Source: a delta proteobacterium NaphS2
Lineage (GTDB): Bacteria; Desulfobacterota; DSM-4660; Desulfatiglandales; Desulfatiglandaceae
Assembly (NCBI GenBank): GCA_000179315.1
Contig: ADZZ01000236.1
Span: 1-38,268, forward strand
Length of the DNA stretch: 38,268 bases
Direction: 5' to 3'
Shown: positions 1 to 8,987 of the stretch, in pieces
Numbering within the stretch: the first letter of the stretch is position 1
How the letters are laid out: every line of letters begins with the position of its first letter
Program-made: the position numbers and the translations under genes
The notes under the pieces: model-generated
Databases searched by the model: none
Told to the model about the DNA's origin: nothing
What the model saw: the letters and a program-made list of their open reading frames with translations, nothing else

Positions 1-1
1 C

Positions 2-667
2 GCTGGTCATGATTTTGTCAGGAGCGTATACAATTGGATGGGGATTGGCCTCGCTCTGACGGCGGTGGTGGCGTTGTATGTTTCAGGAAACGAATCTCTG
101 ATGCGGCTCATTTTCGGCAATTCCATGATCTTCATACTTCTGATCGTGGCCGAATTGGGTCTCGTGTTTGCCATATCAGGCATGGTCCAAAAACTGAGTT
201 CGGGGACAGCCACCTTGCTGTTTCTCATCTATTCGGCCCTCAACGGCGTTACATTGTCATTCATCTTCTTGGCCTATACGCAAACGTCCATTGTCAGCAC
301 CTTTTTTATATGTGCAGGGACCTTTGTGGCCTGCAGTATTTACGGGTGGATTACCAAGAGGGACCTGACCTCCATGGGCGGATTCCTGATGATGGGCTTA
401 ATCGGGATTATTATTGCGTCACTGGTGAACATGTTTCTGAGAAGTCCCGGCATGAGCATGGTCATCAGCTACATCGGAGTGATCGTGTTTGTGGGTCTTA
501 CCGCCTATGACACCCAAAAACTCAAGAATATGGCACGAACACAGCCCGTGGACGCGGATGGTGCCGTGGTGAGGAAAGGGGCCATTCTGGGGGCTTTGTC
601 GCTCTATCTGGATTTTATAAACCTGTTCCTGATGCTGCTTCGGATTTTCGGTCAGGGCCGGGATTAA
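2..667 (+). CDS. Bax inhibitor-1/YccA family membrane protein, 5' end outside window
   Basis: Polytopic inner-membrane protein of the Bax inhibitor-1 (BI-1/YccA/YbhL) family. Bacterial members are linked to control of FtsH proteolysis or to ion leak; the exact role here is unknown. The frame is open to the window edge, and the residues before the first Met (position 38) read FVRSVYNW, which is the usual lead into the first helix of this family. The start therefore lies upstream and the Met at 38 is internal. About seven hydrophobic segments follow. The family C-terminal signature is visible as TAYDTQKLK near residue 160 and LYLDFINLFLMLLRIFG at the end. A strong terminator follows at about 700. 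Family assignment is secure, function is not. Confidence 0.9.
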   Translation, partial: AGHDFVRSVYNWMGIGLALTAVVALYVSGNESLMRLIFGNSMIFILLIVAELGLVFAISGMVQKLSSGTATLLFLIYSALNGVTLSFIFLAYTQTSIVSTFFICAGTFVACSIYGWITKRDLTSMGGFLMMGLIGIIIASLVNMFLRSPGMSMVISYIGVIVFVGLTAYDTQKLKNMARTQPVDADGAVVRKGAILGALSLYLDFINLFLMLLRIFGQGRD

Positions 668-695
668 CGATCACCTGCAGCCCCGGTTTTTTGAT

Positions 696-740
696 AAAGA
701 ATCCTCCTGATCGAAAGACTATCTGTCAGGAGGATTTTTT
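696..740 (+). terminator. Rho-independent terminator after the BI-1 gene
   Basis: A perfect 11-bp inverted repeat (700-710 with 726-736) can be extended by A-T and G-T pairs to 696-740, and the right arm runs into a T tract. It lies 30 bp after the BI-1 stop codon and just before the phosphatase start. It argues against the in-frame upstream GTG/TTG-type starts of the next gene, which would put the hairpin inside its coding sequence. Confidence 0.85.
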
Positions 741-747
741 TTGGAAG

Positions 748-1410
748 ATGATGGGTGCCAACAAGACATTTATAATCGGGGATATTCATGGCCAGCTTGG
801 CATGCTTGAAAACCTGATGGCAAAGATTCCATGGCGGCCCGGTAAAGACGCCCTCATTTTTTTGGGGGATTATGTGGACCGGGGGCCCGATGCCAAGGGT
901 GTCGTGGATTATCTTCTGTCTTTGACCACAACGTATTCAAATATCCATTGCATTCTCGGAAACCATGAGGGAATGCTGCTCGATTACCTGGCAGGCATCA
1001 ACAAAAAGTTGTATCTGGCCAACGGAGGAGGGCCTACCCTGAGGACATATCAACACCACGGAACCCCTCACGGTACGCAGTTCCGGGATGTTGAAATACC
1101 CGAAGCGCACCTGGCGTTCTACAATTCGCTTGAGCACCTTGTTGCGCTGGATGGCTATTATCTGGTTCATGCAGGGTTCCGTCCGGGCATATCCATGACA
1201 ATGCAGACAAGAACCGATATGCTGTGGATTCGGGAACCCTTTATTTCGTCAGACTACGACTTCGGAAAAAAGGTTGTTTTCGGCCATACGCCCTTCGAAG
1301 AACCGCTGGTCATGAAAAACAAAATCGGCATTGACACGGGTGCGGCCTACGGAAGGCGTCTCTGCTGTCTGGAACTGCCTGCTGAACGATTCTATTTTGC
1401 AGGCGTGTGA
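748..1410 (+). CDS. PPP-type metallophosphoesterase (serine/threonine protein phosphatase family)
   Basis: Calcineurin-like phosphoesterase of the PPP type, similar in length and motifs to bacterial PrpA/PrpB and lambda phosphatases, which remove phosphate from proteins or small phosphoesters with two metal ions. The three metal-binding blocks are present in order: GDIHG, GDYVDRG and GNHE, followed by a His block (YLVHAGFRPG) and VVFGHTPF near the C-terminus. I place the start at the ATG of 748 (or the adjacent ATG of 751), because the open frame before it runs through a strong terminator hairpin. The only purine-rich RBS candidates are the right arm of that hairpin and GGAAG directly before the ATG. 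Substrate unknown. It is convergent with the downstream fructose-1,6-bisphosphatase gene. Confidence 0.88.
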   Translation: MMGANKTFIIGDIHGQLGMLENLMAKIPWRPGKDALIFLGDYVDRGPDAKGVVDYLLSLTTTYSNIHCILGNHEGMLLDYLAGINKKLYLANGGGPTLRTYQHHGTPHGTQFRDVEIPEAHLAFYNSLEHLVALDGYYLVHAGFRPGISMTMQTRTDMLWIREPFISSDYDFGKKVVFGHTPFEEPLVMKNKIGIDTGAAYGRRLCCLELPAERFYFAGV

Positions 1411-1442
1411 ACAGACGTGAACGTCCATTCAAAAAAACCTGA

Positions 1443-2477
1443 TCAAGAAACATTTCCGCCAATAAATTTCTCGGCCAGTTCAACATCTTCCCTGTTGCCG
1501 ATATACAGCGGCACCCGCTGGTGAAGCTCTTTGGGATCAATTTCGAGGATCGGGCCGTGACCATCGCTGGCGTACCCGCCGGCCTCTTTTGCCACGAGGG
1601 CAAGGGGATTGGCTTCCACCATCAACCGTAGCTTTCCAGTGGGCTTCTTGGGGTCCTTCCGGTCGGCCGGATACATGAAAATGCCCCCTTTCAGCAGGTT
1701 TCGATGGAAATCGGCGACCAGACTCCCCACGTACCGGGCGGAATAGGGGCGGTTGGTTTCCCTGTCCACGGATTTGAAATGATCAATGAGGGCTTTCGTG
1801 TTTTCATCCCAGTAGGCGTAGTTTCCCTCATTAACGCTGTAGGTTTTGGATTTCTCGGGAATTTTAATATCTTCGTGGGACAGAAGAAACTCTCCGACAC
1901 TGGGATACAGCGTAAAGCCGTGTACACCGGTGCCGTTTCCCGTGGTGTACACCATCATGGTGCTGGAGCCGTAGATGAAATAGCCCGCCGCCACCTGCTC
2001 CATCCCAGGTTGGAGTACATCGTTCAAAAGACAGTCCACGTCGATTTCATCACTTTTCTTTTTGTAGATGCCGAAGATGGTTCCGATGCTCACGTTCACG
2101 TCGATGTTGCTGGATCCGTCCAGGGGATCAAACACAATGATGTAATTGCCTTTGGGGTATTTAGACGGGATGTCGATGAGGTCCGCATTCTCTTCCGAGC
2201 CCATACAACAGAGCTGACCGATGTGCTGCATGCGCTCAATGACCACGTTGTTTGCAAAAACATCCAACTTCTGGACCTGCTCATTCTGAACGTTCACTTT
2301 TCCGGTAGCGCCCAGGATATCTGCAAGTCCCGCCTTGTTGACTTCTCTGGAGATGACTTTTGCTGCAACGATCAATTCGTTCAAGAGTGTTGTAAAAGCC
2401 CCCGTGGCTTCCGGGCTTTTTCGTTGTTGCTCCAGAAGGTGCTGTGTGATGGTGATTCCGACGGCGTTTGTGCCCAT
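1443..2477 (-). CDS. fbp: Fructose-1,6-bisphosphatase class I
   Basis: Hydrolyses fructose 1,6-bisphosphate to fructose 6-phosphate in gluconeogenesis, in the cytoplasm. The 344-aa length matches class I enzymes. Visible signatures are GSEEN (metal-binding Glu), the [22 protein letters not shown] block, and the C-terminal substrate region with [16 protein letters not shown] followed by [19 protein letters not shown]. The ATG start has an AAAGGGGAT Shine-Dalgarno a few bases upstream. It lies 74 bp after the AI-2E transporter gene on the same strand and is probably the last gene of the minus-strand cluster. Gluconeogenesis fits an anaerobe growing on acetate or lactate. Confidence 0.96.
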   Translation of the reverse strand: MGTNAVGITITQHLLEQQRKSPEATGAFTTLLNELIVAAKVISREVNKAGLADILGATGKVNVQNEQVQKLDVFANNVVIERMQHIGQLCCMGSEENADLIDIPSKYPKGNYIIVFDPLDGSSNIDVNVSIGTIFGIYKKKSDEIDVDCLLNDVLQPGMEQVAAGYFIYGSSTMMVYTTGNGTGVHGFTLYPSVGEFLLSHEDIKIPEKSKTYSVNEGNYAYWDENTKALIDHFKSVDRETNRPYSARYVGSLVADFHRNLLKGGIFMYPADRKDPKKPTGKLRLMVEANPLALVAKEAGGYASDGHGPILEIDPKELHQRVPLYIGNREDVELAEKFIGGNVS

Positions 2478-2551
2478 TTTTCCATCCCCTTTCGTAATTT
2501 AATATTTCAACAATGAATCCCGGAATTCAGGATCCTCATTATTTTTCGAAT

Positions 2552-3631
2552 CTATACGGCTTTGTCGCGATATTCAAGTCTGTAAATCTCCGCCAACGTC
2601 AGAAATACAGTGATAATCAACGGGCCATAGACAATTCCCAGAATGCCGAAAACCTTTATTCCACCAATGATGCCCACAAAGACAAGGAGTGCGTTCATTT
2701 GCATCCCCTGCCCGATAAGCCGCGGTTTGATGAGATACTCAATCACCGAACTGTAGCTGAGATTGTAAATCAGAAATCCCAGCGCAAGCCCGCTGTTCCC
2801 GTGGAGAAAGAGGATGACTGTGGTGGGGATAAACACGGCAGACGCGCCGATAACCGGCAAAAAGGCCATAAAGCTGATAACCGTCCCCCAGAGAAAAGGT
2901 GAACTGAGACCGAAAAAATAGAATCCGAGTCCTCCCAGAATTCCCTGGACAATTCCCGAAAGGCCGTTGCCCACCACAATGGCCCGGCCCATCTCATGAA
3001 ATTTATCGGTCAGCTTTTCCAACTGACTTTCAGGTACGGGAAGCAGTTCGAAAAAGTAGCGCTTCAGCCTGGCACCGTCTTTAAAAAGATAATACATTGT
3101 GAGGGCCATGAGGAAAAACTGGATCAGGAAGTTGAGCAGGTTTGAGGCAACGGAACTGATCTGATTGTATAGAAACAGACCGATGTTTTTTCCGATGGAG
3201 GAGCCCAGATTTTCTATGGTTTCCGGCGTTATTTCAAGACCTGTCATGTCATTGATTTTCTTGAAGCGCGCTGCCCAGACAGGATCGTCTCTCAAGAATA
3301 CTTTTATTTTGCTCAACGACATCTTGCTGCTGCTGGTGCGGTAGAAATCATAGGCCTCGTTGGAAAGCGTTCCAACGAACCAACTCATGGGAATGATCAG
3401 GGTAATTAGAATCAAAACGGTGAAGCACAAGGAAGCCAGTGCCTCTCGTTTCCGAAAAAGATGATTAACCTTTGCATAAAGGCTGTAGAAGATGCTGACA
3501 ATGAGCATGGCCAGTATAATTGCCGACAAAAAGGTCCAGAAGAGCGTGACGATCAGCAGAAGCGAACAAAACAGAAAAATGAGAAAGAATCTCGCGCCCT
3601 GCTTTTCATCCATGCAATTTGGATCCGCCAT
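2552..3631 (-). CDS. AI-2E family transporter (PerM/YdiK type)
   Basis: Polytopic inner-membrane protein of the AI-2E transporter superfamily (UPF0118). Members include the autoinducer-2 exporter TqsA and Na+/H+ antiporters, so the substrate cannot be told from sequence. Length is 359 aa. Two hydrophobic segments occur in the first 50 residues and another at about 68-90. A soluble loop follows (about 95-155), and then the conserved C-terminal block of helices with the family-typical FLPVIGA and LIKPRLIGQGMQMNALLVFVGIIGGIKVFGILGI-like region. It sits between thiM (34 bp) and fbp and may be co-transcribed with the thiamine genes. Confidence 0.9.
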   Translation of the reverse strand: MADPNCMDEKQGARFFLIFLFCSLLLIVTLFWTFLSAIILAMLIVSIFYSLYAKVNHLFRKREALASLCFTVLILITLIIPMSWFVGTLSNEAYDFYRTSSSKMSLSKIKVFLRDDPVWAARFKKINDMTGLEITPETIENLGSSIGKNIGLFLYNQISSVASNLLNFLIQFFLMALTMYYLFKDGARLKRYFFELLPVPESQLEKLTDKFHEMGRAIVVGNGLSGIVQGILGGLGFYFFGLSSPFLWGTVISFMAFLPVIGASAVFIPTTVILFLHGNSGLALGFLIYNLSYSSVIEYLIKPRLIGQGMQMNALLVFVGIIGGIKVFGILGIVYGPLIITVFLTLAEIYRLEYRDKAV

Positions 3632-3665
3632 TTTGTTTTACCGCCCATTGCAATAGAAGGTGATA

Positions 3666-4481
3666 TCAGGATTCAATCCGGATCTTTTCCTTTAGCTTTC
3701 TCACATCCAGGTTGAACAGGGCATCCAGAAGGGCCGGGTGAAAGGTTCCCGGACCCTTCGATTGGCCGGCGGCCTCTTCTCCCGCCAGACCGTAAACCGC
3801 CAGAGCCGTGGCGGTTGCTTCAAGGCTATTACCGTCCACAGCCAGAAAGGCGCCGATCAGCGCCGTGGCAACGCAGCCGGTCCCTGTGACACTCCCCATT
3901 CGTTCATGGCCGTTATGCACTCTCAAGACGCTTTTTCCATCGGTGACCAGATCGACGTCTCCGGTGATGGCGAGGGTTGTTTCCAGCTTTTGTGCAAGGT
4001 CAGCGGCGGCGCTTTCCGCTTCATCAACGCCGTGTACCGCATCAACGCCTTTTGTTTTGGTTTGCGGGTCTTTTCTTGCCAGTGACAATACCTCGGAAGG
4101 GTTTCCACGGATCACATCCATGGAAACCGATTCGGTGAGCCTCATGGCCGTGTCGGTTCGAAAGGCGGTCGCCCCCGCCCCTACCGGGTCCAAAACAACG
4201 GGGATACCCAGTTCATTGGCCTTTCTTCCGGCTTTCAACATGCTGTCCACCCATGCCCGCGTCAGAGTGCCGATATTGAGCACCAGGGCGCCGGCAAGGG
4301 CAACCATTTCTTCCACTTCTTCCGGTGCATGGGCCATCACGGGAGAAGCACCGAAAGCGAGAAGGGCATTGGCCGTAAAATTCATCACCACAAAATTGGT
4401 GATGTTGTGGATCAGCGGTTTTCGGATCCTTAAGGCCTCAAGATTGTCGGCTGCTTTCGCAGCAAGTTCGTTACTGAGCAT
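3666..4481 (-). CDS. thiM: Hydroxyethylthiazole kinase
   Basis: Phosphorylates 4-methyl-5-(2-hydroxyethyl)thiazole, salvaging the thiazole half of thiamine. The 271-aa length is typical. Diagnostic blocks are NITNFVVMNFTANALLAFGASPVMAHAPEE at the N-terminus, LDPVGAGAT for substrate binding, and VTGTGCVATALIGAF with the catalytic Cys near residue 195. It starts 13 bp after the thiL stop codon, so the two genes are almost certainly one transcript. ThiE at 13.6 kb uses the ThiM product, which links the two groups across the intervening island. No TPP riboswitch is visible upstream. Confidence 0.95.
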   Translation of the reverse strand: MLSNELAAKAADNLEALRIRKPLIHNITNFVVMNFTANALLAFGASPVMAHAPEEVEEMVALAGALVLNIGTLTRAWVDSMLKAGRKANELGIPVVLDPVGAGATAFRTDTAMRLTESVSMDVIRGNPSEVLSLARKDPQTKTKGVDAVHGVDEAESAAADLAQKLETTLAITGDVDLVTDGKSVLRVHNGHERMGSVTGTGCVATALIGAFLAVDGNSLEATATALAVYGLAGEEAAGQSKGPGTFHPALLDALFNLDVRKLKEKIRIES

Positions 4482-4494
4482 TTGTTATAGGTCC

Positions 4495-5520
4495 TCATTT
4501 GGAAAAATGATCCCAACCGGAGACGGTGTTTAACCGGGATCGGCCGGCGGGCGTTATGATGCGGATATTTCCTTTGTCTTCGTTGATGATGCCGATTTCC
4601 GTCACCGGTATCTCACTTATATTTTCGATGACATGCCGAATACGCACCACATTATCCGGTGCACAGGTGAGCAGGAGTTCATAATCATCACTTTCTTTTA
4701 AAATATAATCAAGGGGTGTCTGTCCGAACCGTTCGGAAAATTCAAGAAGGGCAGGAGACACCGGCAGGTTTTTCTCGTAAATTACCGCCCCGACGCGGCT
4801 TTCATCACAGATGTGACCCAGATCACCCAGCAGACCGTCACTGGTGTCGATCATGGCATGGGCAAGACCGGTCTGCGCAACGGCATAGCCTTCGGCGGCA
4901 CGATGTGAAGGGCGAAAGTAAGCGTTGACCAGCGGGCTTTCAGCCCACCCGTTTGTAGTTTCAGACTGAAGCAGCAGGGTAAGCCCCGCAACTGCCTGAC
5001 CGGGATACCCGGTGACCAGTATTGCATCGCCCGGTCTTGCAGTGGAACGTCGAAGCATTTTGCCCGATTCCACCTCGCCAATCAGGGTTATGTCTATAAA
5101 ATTGGCGCCGTCGGATTTGGTGACATTGCCGCCGATGATCAAGGCTTCAAGGGGGTTTAGTTCCGCCAGAAAGCCCCGGTAAACGGCAATGACGTCATCC
5201 AAGGGCATATGTGCCCGAAGACCCAGCGAAATCAGCGCATAACGGGGCCTGCCGCCCATGGCGCCGATGTCGCTGATATTGAGGGTCATGGCCCGGCGGC
5301 CCACGTCATGTGGCGACATGAAGCGTGGCAGATAATGGCGGTTTTCCACCATGCAGTCACAGGTAACCAGAAGATCATACCCCGGGCGCGGCTGAAAGGC
5401 GGCGCAATCATCGCCGATTCCTAAGAGGTTCTCGGGCGGTTGGATGCCTTCCATGGCGATTATCTCATCAATTTTGTTAATGAGACCGAATTCTCCAACC
5501 TGTCCCAGTGTCTGGCTCAT
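4495..5520 (-). CDS. thiL: Thiamine-monophosphate kinase
   Basis: Makes thiamine diphosphate from thiamine monophosphate and ATP, the last step of cofactor synthesis. The 341-aa length is normal for the family. The N-terminus has the typical GEFGLINKI and LLGIGDDCAAF motifs. NISDIGAMGGRPRYALISLGL follows near residue 80, then GGNVTKSD, VTGYPGQA and the substrate-site block MIDTSDGLLGDLGHICDES. It is the first gene of the thiL-thiM pair. Its 5' side now faces the inserted defence island, so its promoter must lie within 5521-5770, unless an original thiE promoter has been lost. Confidence 0.95.
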   Translation of the reverse strand: MSQTLGQVGEFGLINKIDEIIAMEGIQPPENLLGIGDDCAAFQPRPGYDLLVTCDCMVENRHYLPRFMSPHDVGRRAMTLNISDIGAMGGRPRYALISLGLRAHMPLDDVIAVYRGFLAELNPLEALIIGGNVTKSDGANFIDITLIGEVESGKMLRRSTARPGDAILVTGYPGQAVAGLTLLLQSETTNGWAESPLVNAYFRPSHRAAEGYAVAQTGLAHAMIDTSDGLLGDLGHICDESRVGAVIYEKNLPVSPALLEFSERFGQTPLDYILKESDDYELLLTCAPDNVVRIRHVIENISEIPVTEIGIINEDKGNIRIITPAGRSRLNTVSGWDHFSK

Positions 5521-5770
5521 GCGACACCCTCAACACCTTTAAATATTTTCATGAACCAAGAGTATTAAAATGATATGCCCGATGTCAAGCCAATGCGGAA
5601 TGGGATCAAACGGATTCAGGCTGTCAAAGAATATCCAATGGACGCTTGCTTTTTCCCGGGCGACCTTCCTATCGTCTCAACGATTCAAAGATTCAATTTT
5701 TTTTTATCGCCCGGGGAGATAGATTAGACGGGACGGCATGGGTATGCATGGGTATATCCATGGGGTTTGC
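5521..5770. other. Intergenic border between thiL and the defence island, with long inverted repeat
   Basis: No gene is visible here. The segment divides the minus-strand thiamine genes from the plus-strand island. It contains a perfect 9-bp inverted repeat CCCGGGCGA/TCGCCCGGG at 5655-5663 and 5707-5715, separated by 43 bases that include a run of nine T. The spacing is long for an ordinary terminator. It could be a border relic or part of a transcript end. No tRNA or attachment site was recognised. Confidence 0.4.
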
Positions 5771-5799
5771 TTGACTTTCTAAAAATTACCGGTAAATAT
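5771..5799 (+). promoter_or_regulatory. Putative sigma70-type promoter of hicBA
   Basis: TTGACT (5771-5776) and AAATAT (5794-5799) are separated by 17 bases. The spacer ends in ACCGGT, and the surrounding ATTACCGGTAAAT is nearly palindromic and could be an operator overlapping the -10. The hicB start is about 70 bp downstream. Prediction from pattern only. Confidence 0.5.
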
Positions 5800-5820
5800 A
5801 ACGTTTTTTGGAGAAATTTT

Positions 5821-5840
5821 AGGGACGTTAGTCCTTTTTT
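5821..5840 (+). terminator. Small hairpin with T tract in the hicB leader
   Basis: AGGGAC (5821-5826) can pair with GTCCTT (5831-5836) around a four-base loop, followed by T residues to 5840. It lies between the predicted promoter and the hicB ribosome-binding site, so it could act as an attenuator or weak terminator. The stem is short and contains a G-T pair. Confidence 0.35.
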
Positions 5841-5866
5841 CCTACCTATAAGTGAAGGGGCATGCC

Positions 5867-6076
5867 ATGAGAACATTTACCGCAATCGTCGAGAGGTGTC
5901 CGGACACGGGACTTTATGTGGGTTTTGTACCCAGTTTTCCGGGCGCCCATTCTCAGGGCGAAACTTTAGATGAACTTAACACGAATTTAAAAGAAGTTAT
6001 TGAGATGCTTCTTGAGGACGGCGACCCTATACTTGAAGCCGAATACGTGGGCACGCAGACGGTCATGGTTGCATAA
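5867..6076 (+). CDS. hicB: HicB family antitoxin
   Basis: Antitoxin of a HicAB type II toxin-antitoxin system; it binds and neutralises the HicA mRNA interferase. The protein of 69 aa starts FTAIVERCPDTGLYVGFVPSFPGAHSQGETLDEL, the usual partial RNase H-like HicB fold with the PG-x-x-x-GET turn. It is a short form without an added ribbon-helix-helix or HTH DNA-binding domain, so autoregulation by HicB alone is uncertain. I chose the ATG at 5867 over a GTG at 5852, because GAAGGGG sits 6 bases before the ATG. The stop is 1 bp before the hicA start, in hicB-hicA order. Confidence 0.92.
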   Translation: MRTFTAIVERCPDTGLYVGFVPSFPGAHSQGETLDELNTNLKEVIEMLLEDGDPILEAEYVGTQTVMVA

Positions 6077-6077
6077 A

Positions 6078-6302
6078 ATGAGTAAAGTGCCGATCCTCAA
6101 GCCTAAAGATGTTGTCTCTAATCTGAGGCAACTTGGTTTTCAGGAGGTACGCCAGCGGGGTTCACATAAACAATTTCGCCATTTGGATGGCCGAGTTACA
6201 ACTGTTCCCTTCCACCCCGGCAAGGATATTTCACCGATTCTGCTCAGGAAGATCTGCAAAGATATCGGACTTACTTTGGAAGAGTTCATCCAGAATCGGT
6301 AA
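6078..6302 (+). CDS. hicA: HicA family mRNA interferase toxin
   Basis: Toxin that cleaves mRNA independently of the ribosome. The 74-aa protein has the compact double-stranded-RNA-binding-like HicA fold. It begins with a KPKDVVSNLRQLGFQEVRQRGSHKQFRH-type block, in which His30 of GSHKQF is the expected catalytic residue, and continues with VPFHPGKDISPILLRKICKDIGL. The ATG at 6078 lies one base after the hicB stop, so the two are translationally coupled. Length and motifs are complete, and it seems intact unlike the restriction genes that follow. It could stabilise the island. Confidence 0.92.
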   Translation: MSKVPILKPKDVVSNLRQLGFQEVRQRGSHKQFRHLDGRVTTVPFHPGKDISPILLRKICKDIGLTLEEFIQNR

Positions 6303-6409
6303 ATTTTATCCAAAGAGAAACCTGAAACCGGGCAAAGATGACATCTATGGAAGATTCGGTTTTCGTTTCAAGTAAGATTATGTAATATTTATCTGAATTT
6401 CTTTAGCTA

Positions 6410-8978
6410 ATGAAATCTGAACACCGGACACGTCAGGAACGGATCAACCTTCAACTGGGTCGCGCTGGCTGGGCTGTCGGCAGCAGGCGCTTGGTTGAAG
6501 CGTTTCTTGTCAAAACTTCGGCAATGAGCGAGTCGGAAGGCGTTTACAGCACCAAAAACGAGTTCGTTGATTACGCATTAATTGATCGTCTCGGTCGGTT
6601 GCTTGCCATTGTTGAGGCCAAACGTTCCAGTCGCGATCCACTTGAAGGCGAACGTCAAGCAGCCGATTATGCCGACGCAATACGTGCGAGACACGGCGTC
6701 GACCCATTCGTTTTCCTGGCGAACGGTGACGAGATCTGGTTTTGGCATTGAACCCTTTATCCGCCTCGGAAGGTCAGCGGGTTCTTCACCGAAGACGACT
6801 TGTTAAGGCTAGCGCACCTGGATAAATTCGGAAAGCCACTTACGGGTGCGATGCCGCTTGAGCGCATCATCGACCGCGCCTATCAGATCGAGGCTGTCAA
6901 GACCATCTGTGAGCGTATCGAAAGCGCAAGGCGGCGTTTCCTCATGGTGCTGGCCACCGGTACCGGCAAGACACGGATCGCCGTCGCCCTTGTGGAGTTG
7001 CTTCAACGGCTGGAGCGGATTCAACGTGTCCTGTTTCTGGCCGACCGGCGGGAGTTGGTAAAGCAGGCCCTCGGCGTTTTTAAAGAACATTTGCCCGGCG
7101 TACCCCGGTCATGGATCGAGGGAGGGACCATCGATGAAGACGCGCGAATTCATCTGACCACATATCCCGGCATGATATCCATTTATCAGCGCCTCTCACC
7201 TGGCTATTACGATTTGATCGTCGCAGATGAAAGCCACCGATCAATTTATGAGAAAAAGAGCTATGGCGGTATTTTCGACCATTTCGATTCTCTACTGCTC
7301 GGTTTAACAGCCACGCCGACCGACTTCATCGATCACAACACTTTCGAGCTCTTCGATTGTCTCGACGACAGCCCGACTTTCTACTACGGATATGATGAGG
7401 CGGTGCGGGACAAATATCTCGTTCCTTATCGTCCCGTCCATGTGGCCCGCACGGGATTCCAGATAGAAGGGCTGAAACCCGGTGAACTCCCCGAAGAGGT
7501 TAATCAGCAGGTCCTTGAACAGGGCGTTGATCCTGATCAGTTCAGTTTCGAAGGCTCGGATTTGGAGAGAGAAGTCACCAACACAGGGACCAATGACGCC
7601 ATCGTTCGGGAATTCATGGACAACGCCATCAGGGATGCGGTCGGCACACTGCCGGCCAAGACCATCATCTTTGCCGTCTCTCACAAGCACGCCCTTGAAG
7701 TTTACAAGAGTTTCAACCGCCTCTACCCCGATCTACAGCGAAAAGGGCTTGCCAAGGTGATCGACAGTCACATGGAACGGGCCGAAAAAACGCTCGATGA
7801 CTTCAAGAACAAGGATTTCCCGCGCGTGGCGATCTCCGTGGACATGCTTGACACCGGCATCGACGTTCCTCCCATCCGCAACCTGGTTTTTGCCAAACCG
7901 GTTTTCAGCAAAGTAAAATTCTGGCAGATGCTTGGCCGCGGCACCCGTACCTGGACTGATCCGGTAAACGGCCGAAAGAAGGCGGACTTTCTGGTCATCG
8001 ACCACTGGGACAACTTCGATTTCTTTCAGGTCAACAAAGACGGCCGCACCGGCGGTGTGTCAGAGCCTCTGCCGTCGCGTCTGTTCCGCTTGCGGCTGGA
8101 GAAGCTTCAGATTCTCATTGGCCGGAAAGATTCCACATCCACGCGCCATACGATCCGCCAGCTTCGGAACCTTGTGGGCACCTTGCCTGTTGAAAACATC
8201 AACATCGCGCCGCACGCGGAAGAAATCCGGCTCCTCTCAGAAAATGACAGGCCATGGCGCAAACTGACCGACGAGACAGTCTCACGCCTCTCCCATACCA
8301 TCGCTCCGTTGCTGCGCTTCTCGGTGGTCGGATCGTATTCTGAGCTGCAATTCGAGAATCAAACCGAACAGTTGGCACTCGCGCATCTCAAGGCGGATAG
8401 AGAGGAAACAGCCAAACTCCGGGAGCGGCTCTCTGAACATCTCTCCCTGCTTCCGACCAACATCCCCTAGGTTCGACCCCATCTGGAAGCCCTTGCCGCC
8501 GTCCGAACCAATGCTTTCTGGAACAATCTCACATGTCCCCGCATTATGGAATTGCAGGAGACTTTCGCGCCGCTGATGCGGTTTCGAAACCGTCGCCCGC
8601 CAAGCACCTTCGTCCGGCTGTCGCTTCCAGACCGGATCAAGCGGCGCCACTGGATTATATACGGTCCTTCAGGGGAGGGTGCGTTCGCCGAAACTTACCG
8701 TGAGCGGTTGGAAGCCCTTGTGAAGGATCTGGCCGCTGATAATCCGGCCCTGCAGCGGCTCCAGATTTGACCAATGGGTCCGCCAACATCCCGGGCTCAC
8801 CGCAACCCAGTTGATGTTCGTCCGAACCCTAAGAAAAGCCGTGATGCAAAAGGCGGAGATCACTTCAATCAAGGCATTGAAGAAGCCTCCCTTCAGCACC
8901 ATCGGCGACCCTGAACGACTCTTTAAAAAACGGGAGCTTTCAGAGTTGTTCGAACTCATCACAGACATCGCTGCCTAA
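6410..8978 (+). pseudogene. hsdR: Type I restriction enzyme R subunit (EcoEI-like), three lesions
   Basis: Remnant of the ATP-dependent translocase/endonuclease subunit of a type I restriction system. The N-terminal nuclease region (DYALIDRLGRLLAIVEAK, the D...ExK core) ends at an in-frame TGA at 6749. The frame continues unchanged with the helicase domain: ATGTGKT Walker A, ADESH (DEAH-type box), GLTATP and GRGTRTW. A second in-frame stop, TAG, lies at 8468. The same frame then continues to 8770, but the true C-terminus (RFDQWVRQHPGLT and onward, to a stop at 8976) is in the next frame, so a one-base shift lies near 8750-8765. Without these lesions it would be about 850 aa, near the family's usual size. 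Three independent defects make a non-functional gene likely, although the helicase part (6800-8467) remains open for 556 codons. Confidence 0.85.
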
Positions 8979-8987
8979 GGAATTATC

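Noticed and set aside
4482-5860. Possible TPP riboswitch near thiM, thiL or thiE
   Set aside because: Neither the CTGAGA element nor the typical 3' part was found on the minus strand upstream of thiL (5521-5860) or thiE (14244-14350).
7304-8005. Long antisense open frames within hsdR, hsdM, dsrK and the AsmA-like gene
   Set aside because: They have no RBS or recognisable domain and follow from the codon use of the real genes on the opposite strand.
6749-8470. Selenocysteine (TGA) or pyrrolysine (TAG) read-through in hsdR
   Set aside because: Such recoding occurs in some Desulfobacterota, but restriction subunits are not known to need either residue, no SECIS-like hairpin was evident, and the same gene and its neighbours carry frameshifts. 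Decay is simpler.
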